Source of the DNA: Neobacillus sp. YX16
Lineage (GTDB): Bacteria; Bacillota; Bacilli; Bacillales; Cytobacillaceae
Assembly: GCF_030123505.1 (NCBI RefSeq)
Contig: NZ_CP126115.1
Coordinates: 1,626,001 to 1,690,000, forward strand
DNA: 64,000 nucleotides
Reading direction: 5' to 3'
This document shows positions 27,235 to 34,855 of the stretch, piece by piece; position 1 is the first letter of the stretch, and every line of letters starts with the position of its first letter. A program made the translations under genes and the position numbers. Under the pieces are notes generated by a model that worked only from the letters and a program-made list of their open reading frames with translations, searched no databases and was not told where the DNA came from.

Positions 27235-27513
27235 TTGATTTGTCAATGGTGCGAATCTGACACAGCACGTGAAACAAGCAACACAGTGTATTGGGAACTT
27301 CCAGATGGAACAAATGCGATCGAAATTAAGGACACACCATCCATTCATTGCTTGGAATGCGGTATGACCTATCAAACAGATAATACGGTGAAAGAAATTG
27401 AGGATCATCTATTTTTAATCGATTGCTCAAAGCTCGATAAAAGTATGAAGTATGATACACTTATGGCTGCTCCACGCTTATTGAAGCGAAACTACTTTGA
27501 TTTTTCGAAATAA
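27235..27513 (+). CDS. yokU: YokU-family zinc-ribbon protein
   Basis: A 92-residue protein with two Cys-x2-Cys knuckles (ICQWC and HCLEC), a likely zinc ribbon, starting with TTG behind AAGGAGG and two bases after the kamA stop. In B. subtilis, yokU is likewise the gene following kamA. It is also distantly similar to YgiT-type zinc domains. Its function is unknown; tight coupling with kamA suggests a role tied to the aminomutase, for example in cluster assembly or regulation. AT-rich like kamA. Confidence 0.85.
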   Translation: MICQWCESDTARETSNTVYWELPDGTNAIEIKDTPSIHCLECGMTYQTDNTVKEIEDHLFLIDCSKLDKSMKYDTLMAAPRLLKRNYFDFSK

Positions 27514-27524
27514 TTAGAAAACCG

Positions 27525-27617
27525 TCTCTCGTTTTTCGATATCAAGCGAGAGATGAATTTTATTCTTATGGACAATTTATCCCCATCATCCTCATGAAGG
27601 GATAAATTGCCCATAAG
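27525..27617 (+). other. Two hairpins at the end of the catabolic operon
   Basis: TCTCTCG / CGAGAGA at 27525-27553 and a longer inverted repeat at 27565-27617 (CTTATGG...CAATTTATCCC paired with GGGATAAATTG...CCATAAG). Neither has a good T-run. They may attenuate or stabilise the operon transcript. The remaining bases to 27806 are non-coding; the lysine riboswitch core was looked for and not seen. Confidence 0.55.
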
Positions 27618-27806
27618 AAATAGAAAGGATACAACCAATCAGTAGGGATAACATAATTCAACTGATTGAGGTTTATTTATTTTGATTATTTGTATGCGTT
27701 TTCTTGTCAGCTAAGTACCTACATCGAAAAAGCAGATGGATAATGAACATCTGTTTTCTAAAAAGTTAGATAGATGCTTATCGTACAAAAATGAAGGAGG
27801 ACAAGA

Positions 27807-29309
27807 ATGGAAGCACTCAAAAGCTATAAAAACGACCAAAGTAATCAGAAGGTTCAGAATAGTGAAGAAAGTAAAGGGCATATTAAACGCAATCTAAAGG
27901 CACGTCACATGACGATGATTGCTATTGGAGGGTCAATCGGAACAGGGTTATTTTTAGCGACAGGGTCATCCATTCAAACAGCTGGACCTGGTGGAGCGCT
28001 AATAGCTTATGGAGTTATCGGCATCATGGTCTACTTTTTGATGACAAGTCTCGGAGAAATGGCTACCTTAATGCCGGTTTCGGGATCCTTTTCAACATAT
28101 GGCAGCCGTTTTGTCGATCCGGCATTTGGTTTTGCGCTCGGTTGGAACTATTGGTTCAACTGGGCTGTTACACTTGCGGTTGAAATAGTTGCATCAGCTA
28201 TTATTATGAAGTTCTGGTTTCCGGATGTACCGAGCATCGTGTGGAGTACTCTGTTTTTAGGTCTAATCTTTTTATTGAATGCACTGTCGGTTAAAAGTTA
28301 CGGAGAATCCGAGTATTGGTTCTCCTTAATAAAAGTAGTAACAATCATCGTTTTCATTGGAGTCGGTTTGCTCACCATTTTCGGGATTCTGGGCGGACAG
28401 TTTATCGGGTTTAAAAACTTTACAGTAGGACATGCTCCTGTTAATGGCGGCCTTTTGTCCGTTTTAAGTATTTTTTTAATCGCAGGTTTTTCATTTCAAG
28501 GAACGGAGCTCGTGGGGATTGCTGCAGGAGAAAGTGAAGCGCCAGAGAAAAACGTACCAAAGGCGATTCGACAAGTATTTTGGCGTATTCTACTATTTTA
28601 CATCGTTGCCATTGCTGTCATTGGCCTAATTATTCCTTATACAAGTCCTGACCTGTTGGGTAGGGATGTCGACAACATCGCTGTCAGCCCTTTTACCCTT
28701 GTATTTGAGAAAGTGGGCATTGCATTTGCGGCATCTGTGATGAATGCTGTCATTTTGACATCGGTCTTATCGGCAGGTACTTCCGGTTTATATGCATCGA
28801 CACGCATGCTTTGGTCCATGGCAAAGGACGGTCAGGCACCTAAATTTTTACAAAATGTAAATGATCGCGGGATTCCGATGAATGCCCTTGTCATGACGAC
28901 GATTATCGGAGGCTTGGCCTTTTTAACGTCCATTTTTGGAGATCAAGTGTATACATGGTTATTAAATGCGTCAGGCTTAACTGGATTTATTGCATGGCTT
29001 GGAATTGCAGTCAGCCACTATCGTTTTAGAAAAGCATATATGGCCCAGGGCAGGGACTTAAATGATTTGAAATTTAAAGCGAAATGGTTCCCGCTTGGTC
29101 CGATTCTCGCTTTTGCGATGTGTGTTATTGTCATTTTTGGTCAAAATTATCAAGCTTTTTTAACTAGTGAGATTGATTGGTATGGCGTAGCCGTGTCCTA
29201 TATTGGTTTACCAATCTTTTTGGGATTATGGCTCGGGTATAAACTCGTTCATAAAACGAAGGTCGTTCCACTAAAGGAATGTTCTTTTGATGAGATGTCA
29301 TCTAAATAG
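27807..29309 (+). CDS. APC-family amino acid permease (LysP/YbgF type)
   Basis: A 12-helix amino acid:proton symporter of 500 residues. The N-terminal signature RNLKARHMTMIAIGGSIGTGLF marks the amino acid transporter group that includes LysP, GabP and YbgF. It starts behind AAGGAGGAC. Next to kamA and a GABA-type aminotransferase, the probable substrate is lysine, beta-lysine or GABA. It is GC-rich like the catabolic genes upstream (32 of 60 in the line 28501-28560). Transcribed in the same direction as the operon but separated by about 290 bases. Confidence 0.88.
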   Translation: MEALKSYKNDQSNQKVQNSEESKGHIKRNLKARHMTMIAIGGSIGTGLFLATGSSIQTAGPGGALIAYGVIGIMVYFLMTSLGEMATLMPVSGSFSTYGSRFVDPAFGFALGWNYWFNWAVTLAVEIVASAIIMKFWFPDVPSIVWSTLFLGLIFLLNALSVKSYGESEYWFSLIKVVTIIVFIGVGLLTIFGILGGQFIGFKNFTVGHAPVNGGLLSVLSIFLIAGFSFQGTELVGIAAGESEAPEKNVPKAIRQVFWRILLFYIVAIAVIGLIIPYTSPDLLGRDVDNIAVSPFTLVFEKVGIAFAASVMNAVILTSVLSAGTSGLYASTRMLWSMAKDGQAPKFLQNVNDRGIPMNALVMTTIIGGLAFLTSIFGDQVYTWLLNASGLTGFIAWLGIAVSHYRFRKAYMAQGRDLNDLKFKAKWFPLGPILAFAMCVIVIFGQNYQAFLTSEIDWYGVAVSYIGLPIFLGLWLGYKLVHKTKVVPLKECSFDEMSSK

Positions 29310-29430
29310 AGATACCGTGATTCGTTTTGCTCCGCCACTCATGATTAGCCAAGAGGAATTTAATTTGGCCGATTGAACGAATTCAAAAAGTGTTGTTTTA
29401 GATTTCCAACTAACACAGTAGGGGTGCCAT

Positions 29431-30717
29431 ATGGGAGAAGTAGGGGTAACAGAGCGCAATACAGAACAAAAGTCAGATGAGTCTTTGAACCTTTTAACAT
29501 CAACACAGATTGTGATAAAAGAAGCCTTAGATAAATTAGGTTATACAGATGATATGTACCAACTATTAAAAGAACCATTGAGAATGCTCACTGTTCGTAT
29601 GCCTGTTAGAATGGATGACGGGTCGACTAAAATATTCACTGGATATCGTGCGCAGCATAATGATGCTGTTGGACCGACAAAAGGCGGAGTTCGTTTTCAT
29701 CCAGAAGTAGACGAGGACGAAGTTAAGGCATTGTCGATGTGGATGAGTTTAAAATGCGGCATCGTCGACCTACCATATGGAGGCGGAAAAGGCGGTATTA
29801 TTTGCGACCCAAGAACGATGTCAATGGGAGAACTAGAGCGGCTTAGCAGAGCTTATGTTCGGGCAATCAGCCAAATTGTAGGACCTACAAAGGACATACC
29901 TGCTCCAGATGTATATACAAACTCACAAATTATGGCGTGGATGATGGATGAATACAGCAGGCTTCGTGAATACGATTCGCCTGGATTCATTACAGGGAAA
30001 CCACTTGTACTTGGCGGCTCGCATGGCCGTGAAAAGGCTACCGCACAAGGAGTTGTCATATGCATTGAGGAAGCTGCAAAAAAACGTAGAATTACGATCA
30101 AAGGAGCTCGGGTGGTCGTTCAAGGGTTTGGTAATGCAGGGAGCTTTTTAGCAAAATTTATGCATGATGCAGATGCAAAGGTCATTGGGATATCTGATGC
30201 TTATGGTGCGCTTTATGATCCAGATGGTTTGGATATTAATTACTTATTAGATCGTAGAGATAGCTTTGGAACGGTAACAACATTGTTTGATAACACGATT
30301 ACAAATGAAGAGTTACTCGAGCTTGACTGTGATATTCTAGTTCCAGCTGCAATTTCCAACCAGATTACCACAGCTAATGCACATAATATCAAAGCTTCGA
30401 TTGTTGTCGAGGCAGCTAACGGCCCAACAACCCTAGAAGGGACTAAAATACTTTCTGATAGAGGAATTCTGTTAGTGCCGGATGTTTTAGCTAGTTCAGG
30501 AGGAGTAACTGTTTCCTATTTTGAATGGGTTCAAAACAACCAAGGCTACTATTGGAGTGAAGAAGAAGTTAATGAAAAGCTTCGTAAGGTGCTCGTCCAA
30601 TCGTTTAATAATGTTTATGAAACATCCGAGCGACGGAATATTAATATGCGTTTAGCCGCATATATGGTAGGTGTTCGTAAAATGTCTGAAGCATCAAGGT
30701 TTAGAGGCTGGGTATAA
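29431..30717 (+). CDS. NAD-specific glutamate dehydrogenase (RocG/GudB family)
   Basis: Catalyses oxidative deamination of glutamate to 2-oxoglutarate and ammonia. The 428-residue sequence closely resembles B. subtilis RocG/GudB from memory, including PTKGGVRFHPEV, the catalytic-lysine block GGGKGGI, and the C-terminal RLAAYMVGVRK...SRFRGWV. At the end of a transamination pathway, it would recycle glutamate and deliver ammonia and NADH. Whether it is the housekeeping copy or a second gene dedicated to lysine use cannot be seen here. A perfect terminator follows, into which a group II intron has inserted. Confidence 0.93.
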   Translation: MGEVGVTERNTEQKSDESLNLLTSTQIVIKEALDKLGYTDDMYQLLKEPLRMLTVRMPVRMDDGSTKIFTGYRAQHNDAVGPTKGGVRFHPEVDEDEVKALSMWMSLKCGIVDLPYGGGKGGIICDPRTMSMGELERLSRAYVRAISQIVGPTKDIPAPDVYTNSQIMAWMMDEYSRLREYDSPGFITGKPLVLGGSHGREKATAQGVVICIEEAAKKRRITIKGARVVVQGFGNAGSFLAKFMHDADAKVIGISDAYGALYDPDGLDINYLLDRRDSFGTVTTLFDNTITNEELLELDCDILVPAAISNQITTANAHNIKASIVVEAANGPTTLEGTKILSDRGILLVPDVLASSGGVTVSYFEWVQNNQGYYWSEEEVNEKLRKVLVQSFNNVYETSERRNINMRLAAYMVGVRKMSEASRFRGWV

Positions 30718-30753
30718 ATTCTATAAGCTGATAGCTAGATTTCCCTTAGAAAC

Positions 30754-30789
30754 AAAAAAGATCTTGCATATCTATGCAAGATCTTTTTG
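30754..30789 (+). terminator. Glutamate dehydrogenase terminator, target of the group II intron
   Basis: AAAAAGATCTTGCATA / TATGCAAGATCTTTTT, a perfect 16-bp stem with a two-base loop. The intron starts three bases later at 30792. Confidence 0.92.
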
Positions 30790-30791
30790 TT

Positions 30792-32677
30792 GTGCGCCCG
30801 GCATGGGTGCAGTCTCTAGGGTGAAAGTCCCGAACCATGAAGGCAGTAGTAATGGTTAGCCTAACGCAAGGGTGTCCGCGGTGACGCGGAATCTGAAGGA
30901 AGCGAGCGGCAAACCTCCGGTCTGAGGAACACGAACTTCATATAAGGCTAGGTATCATTGGATGAGTTTGCAACACAAAACAAAGTCCTTACTGCCGAAG
31001 GTGGTACAGAGTAAATGAAGCAGATAGATGGAGGGAAAGACTGTACTCTTACCCGGGGAGATCTGATTGATAAGCCAAGTACACTTGGTAAACTATCTAG
31101 CAATGGATAGCTGAACAATCAGAAGTCAGCAGAAGTCATAGTACCATTCTTACTCGAGAAAGAATGGGAAGGACTGAACTATTAAGAAAGAATGAAGTCT
31201 GCACATTCGGTGATTGCATTGAACACAGACAATCCGAAAGGACCTACCTAAAGGAGGAAGCGGTGAATCCGTTGGGGACTCTAGGAGGGTGGAGCAAAAG
31301 TCGGCATAAACAGAACCTTCATTCACGTAGAAAGGATAACATCATGTTAATGGAACTAATTCTATCACGGGAAAATCTCTTAACTGCCCTAAAAAGGGTA
31401 GAGCAGAACAAAGGAAGTCACGGCATAGATGGAATGTCCGTAAAATTCCTACGACGACATCTCTATGAAAACTGGGATTCCCTTCGGGAAACTTTGAGAA
31501 CAGGTAACTATCAACCTTCTCCTGTTCGCCGTGTCGAAATCCCGAAACCAGGCGGAGGGATAAGGCTTTTAGGCATACCGACTGTGACAGACCGTTTCAT
31601 CCAACAGGCAATCGCCCAAGTATTAACCTCAATCTTTGATCCAACATTTTCTGAAAACAGCTATGGTTTCCGACCTAACAGGAGCGCCCATAATGCGGTA
31701 AGAAAGGCAAAGGGTTATATCAAAGAAGGTTACCGCTGGGTAATTGATATGGACTTAGAGAAATTCTTTGATAAGGTTAATCATGACATACTGATGGGAA
31801 TACTCGCTAAGAGAATTGAAGACCGCATTCTTCTCAAACTAATCAGGAAATACCTTCAATCAGGTGTAATGCTTAATGGGGTCGTACAATCAACGGAGGA
31901 AGGTACTCCGCAAGGGGGACCTCTCAGTCCACTACTTTCAAACATAATTCTTGATAAATTAGATAAAGAATTGGAAGCCAGAGGGCATAAGTTTGTCCGT
32001 TATGCGGATGACTGCAACATTTATGTTAAGTCATTAAAAGCAGGGGAACGTGTGATGGAATCCATTACGACGATTATTGAGCAGAAACTAAAATTGAAGG
32101 TAAACAGGGATAAGTCGGCAATCGACCGTCCGTGGAAACGGAAATTTCTTGGTTTCAGTTTCACATTTAATAAAGAACCGAAGGTGCGAATAGCGAAACA
32201 AAGCATTAAACGCTTTAAGACGAAGATTCGAGAAATTACCTCTCGGTCAAAACCTATCCCACTTGAGGTAAGAATTGAAATGTTAAACCGCTATCTTACA
32301 GGATGGTGCGGGTACTTCGCTTTAGCGGACACTCCAAGCAAATTCAAAGAATTTGATGAATGGATAAGAAGAAGGCTAAGAATGTGCGAATGGAAACAGT
32401 GGAAGAAATCTAAAACTAGAGTTAGAAAACTGATTGGTTTAGGCGTCCCTGGTTACAAGGCGCACGAATGGGGCAACTCCAGAAAGAAATACTGGAGAAT
32501 CGCCTGTAGCCCAATATTACACAAAACCCTCGATAACTCATATTGGAGTCAACGAGGGTTGAAAAGTCTATATAACCGTTATGAAACTTTACGTCAATCT
32601 TAATAGAACCGCCGTATACCGAACGGTACGTACGGTGGTGTGAGAGGTCGGGGGTTAGTCACCCCCTCCTACTCGAT
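30792..32677 (+). mobile_element. Group IIC intron, apparently complete
   Basis: The 5' end GTGCG (30792) matches the group II boundary, and the catalytic domain V hairpin lies at about 32606-32645 (AACCGCCGTATACC... with its GTACGTACGGTGGT partner). Domain VI (GGGGGTTAGTCACCCCC) and the end near CCTACTCGAT follow. It encodes a class C-type reverse transcriptase. Insertion directly behind a terminator stem is the known habit of IIC introns. The 3' boundary is estimated by eye. Confidence 0.9.
31344..32603 (+). CDS. ltrA: Group II intron reverse transcriptase/maturase (class C)
   Basis: A 419-residue intron-encoded protein resembling the thermostable GsI-IIC enzyme in length and sequence pattern. 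It has RT motifs (EIPKPGGG, SYGFRPNRSAHNAV, the VIDMDLEKFFDKVNHD block, TPQGGPLSPLLSNI and the catalytic YADD), followed by a maturase X domain (residues about 300-400) and no HNH endonuclease domain. It has no frameshift or stop. The ATG at 31344 lies behind GAAAGGA; an in-frame extension to 31164 runs through intron domain structure and is not expected to be translated. It supports splicing and retrohoming of the intron. Confidence 0.95.
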   Translation: MLMELILSRENLLTALKRVEQNKGSHGIDGMSVKFLRRHLYENWDSLRETLRTGNYQPSPVRRVEIPKPGGGIRLLGIPTVTDRFIQQAIAQVLTSIFDPTFSENSYGFRPNRSAHNAVRKAKGYIKEGYRWVIDMDLEKFFDKVNHDILMGILAKRIEDRILLKLIRKYLQSGVMLNGVVQSTEEGTPQGGPLSPLLSNIILDKLDKELEARGHKFVRYADDCNIYVKSLKAGERVMESITTIIEQKLKLKVNRDKSAIDRPWKRKFLGFSFTFNKEPKVRIAKQSIKRFKTKIREITSRSKPIPLEVRIEMLNRYLTGWCGYFALADTPSKFKEFDEWIRRRLRMCEWKQWKKSKTRVRKLIGLGVPGYKAHEWGNSRKKYWRIACSPILHKTLDNSYWSQRGLKSLYNRYETLRQS

Positions 32678-32727
32678 TTTTCAAATAGAAAAGTGTTTTA
32701 ATGGCCTGTGGAAACACCTAGTGGAAG

Positions 32728-32769
32728 TTGGTGGCAGACTGGTGTCAAAACGAAACATACTGCCACCAA
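32728..32769. repeat. Inverted repeat between the intron and the tRNA fragment
   Basis: TTGGTGGCAG (32728-32737) and CTGCCACCAA (32760-32769), perfect 10-bp arms with a 22-base spacer; the match continues with a one-base bulge. No gene lies in 32678-32863. It could be a terminator remnant, a site of a lost element or a recombinase site. Confidence 0.6.
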
Positions 32770-32863
32770 TTCCATCTGTATAAATCATAATAAGGAAAAA
32801 TAAAAGCCTATTATATCAATGTTTTCAAACTAAAGCTGTTATAATCTGATTCGCTTTTCAATA

Positions 32864-32906
32864 TTGACAGGGTTGAGGTCGGGTGTTCGAACCCATCACA
32901 GGTCAT
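32864..32906 (+). pseudogene. tRNA-Val 3' fragment (attR-like direct repeat)
   Basis: Repeats 14809-14851 at 41 of 43 positions, from the anticodon loop to one base past the tRNA end. Both differences break T-stem pairs (T-stem GGGTG with CCATC). No acceptor 5' strand or D-arm precedes it, so it cannot fold as a tRNA. It is followed by a strong terminator, as a tRNA gene would be. Confidence 0.85.
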
Positions 32907-32907
32907 C

Positions 32908-32945
32908 AAAAATCCTAACATCATGTAGATGTTAGGATTTTTTTT
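32908..32945 (+). terminator. Terminator behind the tRNA fragment
   Basis: Perfect 15-bp stem AAAAATCCTAACATC / GATGTTAGGATTTTT with a T-run. Its placement two bases after the fragment suggests it was the original tRNA-Val terminator. Confidence 0.85.
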
Positions 32946-32951
32946 ATTTTT

Positions 32952-32981
32952 AGGGTCAGTCTCCACAGCGACTGACCCTTT
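32952..32981 (+). terminator. Second hairpin, terminator-like
   Basis: AGGGTCAGTC / GACTGACCCT perfect stem with an 8-base loop and a short T-run, six bases after the previous terminator. It may insulate the downstream lia-like genes. Confidence 0.6.
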
Positions 32982-33081
32982 CTACGTCTCTAGCCCTATT
33001 TGAAAATCAAGCTCAGGCTCAATTATATGAAATAAAGAAAAAAGGTAAGATGATATCAAGAAAACAAAGGAGGAAAACAAA

Positions 33082-33429
33082 ATGAAAAAATTTGGTTTAG
33101 TTTTAGCAGGTGGTATTGCAGCCATCATCTTACTTTCTACACTTGGTCCGATGGTGGGGTTATTAATAAGTTTGGCGATTTTATATTTCATCTATAAACA
33201 GTTTATAAAAGCAGAATCAACCGGAGGAAAAATTGCACTTGGGATTATCGGGGTTATTTTTCTAATGGCTTCTATCTCTAATGCACCTGCCATTATCGGT
33301 CTTGTGGCTGCCTACATTCTTTACCTTGTTTATAAAAACTGGAATTCCAGCAAACACACTGTAATCAATGAAGAATCTGATCCATTTGTAAATTTTGAAA
33401 AGCAATGGAATGAAATAAAAAACTATTAA
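33082..33429 (+). CDS. LiaI-like small membrane protein
   Basis: A 115-residue protein with three or four hydrophobic segments (residues about 5-40 and 50-85) and a short charged C-terminal tail. It lies 19 bases before a PspA/LiaH-like gene. In Bacillus, LiaI is a membrane anchor that recruits LiaH to damaged membrane, and the pairing here matches. The sequence itself is not diagnostic, so the call rests on context and topology. Ribosome site AAAGGAGG, eight bases upstream. No LiaRS-type kinase pair is adjacent. Confidence 0.65.
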   Translation: MKKFGLVLAGGIAAIILLSTLGPMVGLLISLAILYFIYKQFIKAESTGGKIALGIIGVIFLMASISNAPAIIGLVAAYILYLVYKNWNSSKHTVINEESDPFVNFEKQWNEIKNY

Positions 33430-33448
33430 TCGAAGGAGAGAAAATAAA

Positions 33449-34081
33449 ATGACAAACCTTTTCACAAGAATTAAAAATACGATAACTGCAGACTTAAGTG
33501 AGGCACTTGATCAAAAAGAAAAACAAAATCCAATTGTATTACTTAATCAATACCTTCGCCAATGCGAACAGGAAACCGAAAAAGTTGCAAAATTCTTGGA
33601 GCGTCAATCCGCACTGAAGGAGGAGTTTACAAAAGAGCTGTACCATGCGGAGCAGTTAGCTGAAAAAAGGAAATATCAAGCTGAAATTGCTTCAAAGGCT
33701 GGTGAAACTGAGCTTTATCAATTTGCCTCTGAGGAGCACCAACTATATTCTAATCGCGCAGAGAGATTAAGAGCATCGCTCGAGCAAGTAAAAGGTCAGC
33801 TTGCTGAATTAGAAAGAAAGCACGGAGATATGAAGAACAAACTAAAGGATATGCAGCTTCGTCGGATGGAGCTGATGGGACGTGAAAACGTAACAAGAGC
33901 GAACCATCAAATCAATCAAGTTTTAGAAACGAACACATACTCAGATAAATCATACTCACGTTTCGAAGAAATTGAAAATTACATTGACCGACTCGAAAAT
34001 CAAGTCAATCGTTCATATAATCAAACAACGATTGACACACGTATAGAACAATTAGAAAAGGAAATAAACCATTCTAATTAG
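33449..34081 (+). CDS. PspA/IM30 (LiaH-like) envelope stress protein
   Basis: A peripheral membrane, ESCRT-III-like coiled-coil protein (210 residues) of the PspA/Vipp1 family. It begins MTNLFTRIKNTITADLSEALDQKEKQNPIVLLNQYLR, the typical amphipathic helix and first hairpin, and is predicted to be almost wholly helical. PspA proteins form oligomers that stabilise stressed membranes. It is probably co-transcribed with the preceding LiaI-like gene. The assignment between LiaH and PspA (ydjF) types is uncertain. A clear terminator follows. Confidence 0.87.
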   Translation: MTNLFTRIKNTITADLSEALDQKEKQNPIVLLNQYLRQCEQETEKVAKFLERQSALKEEFTKELYHAEQLAEKRKYQAEIASKAGETELYQFASEEHQLYSNRAERLRASLEQVKGQLAELERKHGDMKNKLKDMQLRRMELMGRENVTRANHQINQVLETNTYSDKSYSRFEEIENYIDRLENQVNRSYNQTTIDTRIEQLEKEINHSN

Positions 34082-34095
34082 AAATAGCTCAAAGC

Positions 34096-34128
34096 AAAAC
34101 GCATGGATTAATGGATCCATGCGTTTTT
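34096..34128. terminator. Bidirectional terminator after the PspA-like gene
   Basis: AAAACGCATGGAT / ATCCATGCGTTTTT stem between two convergent genes. Confidence 0.85.
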
Positions 34129-34132
34129 GCAA

Positions 34133-34678
34133 TTATTGACTTTGTTTATTTATCCACTTTATGTAATTGTCCATCACCGTATCAATAAACTGAACAGTTG
34201 GCTCATGAACAAGTTTTCCAGATTCGTCGAGCTTTTCATGAACAGCTCCAATAAATACTTCATTTCCCGGCAGTGTTAACGCAGAAATTCCAGGAGAATT
34301 TAAAATCTGTCGTAAATGCATTTGTGCACGGGCGGTTCCTAATGCCCCAGGGGAACTGCCGACAATCATGACAGGTTTGTTCACCATTACTTTATCAACA
34401 CGGGAAAACCAATCAATTGCATTTTTTAAAAAGGCAGGAATAGAGTGGTTATACTCAGGTGTAACAAAAAGAACACCGTCACTATCTGCCACTTTTTTCT
34501 TAATCTCCATTACGATTTCTGGTGGTGTCAGCTCATCATCTTGATTATACATCGGCAGCTTTTCAATAGGCAAAATTTCAATCTCTGCAGTCGTTTGATA
34601 GCGATTTTGCATGTATTCAGCTAATTTTTTGTTAACAGATTCCTTCCTATTACTACCCACAAGTGCTACGATTTTCAC
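34133..34678 (-). CDS. NADPH-dependent FMN reductase family protein
   Basis: A flavodoxin-fold oxidoreductase of 181 residues. Recognisable parts are the N-terminal VGSNRKESVNKKL phosphate-binding loop, VTPEYNHSIPAFLKNAIDW, which is a hallmark of the family, and GSSPGALGTARAQMHLRQIL. It reduces FMN or quinone/azo substrates with NAD(P)H. Related Bacillus proteins are YhdA/Azr. It stands alone on the minus strand, starting behind GGAGAG. Confidence 0.9.
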   Translation of the reverse strand: MKIVALVGSNRKESVNKKLAEYMQNRYQTTAEIEILPIEKLPMYNQDDELTPPEIVMEIKKKVADSDGVLFVTPEYNHSIPAFLKNAIDWFSRVDKVMVNKPVMIVGSSPGALGTARAQMHLRQILNSPGISALTLPGNEVFIGAVHEKLDESGKLVHEPTVQFIDTVMDNYIKWINKQSQ

Positions 34679-34855
34679 TCATATCTCTCCTTTCATGTCA
34701 GTATAAATATTATCACTAAAATGATTGTAAATCATATTCAGAGGCTCAGGGAAAACGTAATGGTGCCAAAGCATTAGAAAAAATGAAACCTTACTCCTAA
34801 TTTATCGTATAATTAATAGGAAGATTTTACATAATTTGAGACAGGGGTGTTATGA

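Noticed and set aside
27618..27806. Lysine riboswitch before the permease
   Set aside because: The conserved lysine riboswitch core motifs are absent; only unrelated hairpins lie just upstream of this stretch.
17019..30717. An integrase, transposase or conjugation gene in the putative island
   Set aside because: I looked for tyrosine or serine recombinase motifs in all larger frames and saw none; only the group II intron is mobile.
30671..30859. 62-codon frame spanning the glutamate dehydrogenase end, terminator and intron start
   Set aside because: It crosses a perfect terminator and the intron boundary and has no coding signature.
31164..31343. 60-codon N-terminal extension of the intron reverse transcriptase
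   Set aside because: It lies in intron RNA structure, and the ATG at 31344 with GAAAGGA gives the normal class C length.
32864..32906. A second functional tRNA-Val
   Set aside because: The 5' half is absent and two T-stem pairs are broken, so it is a fragment.
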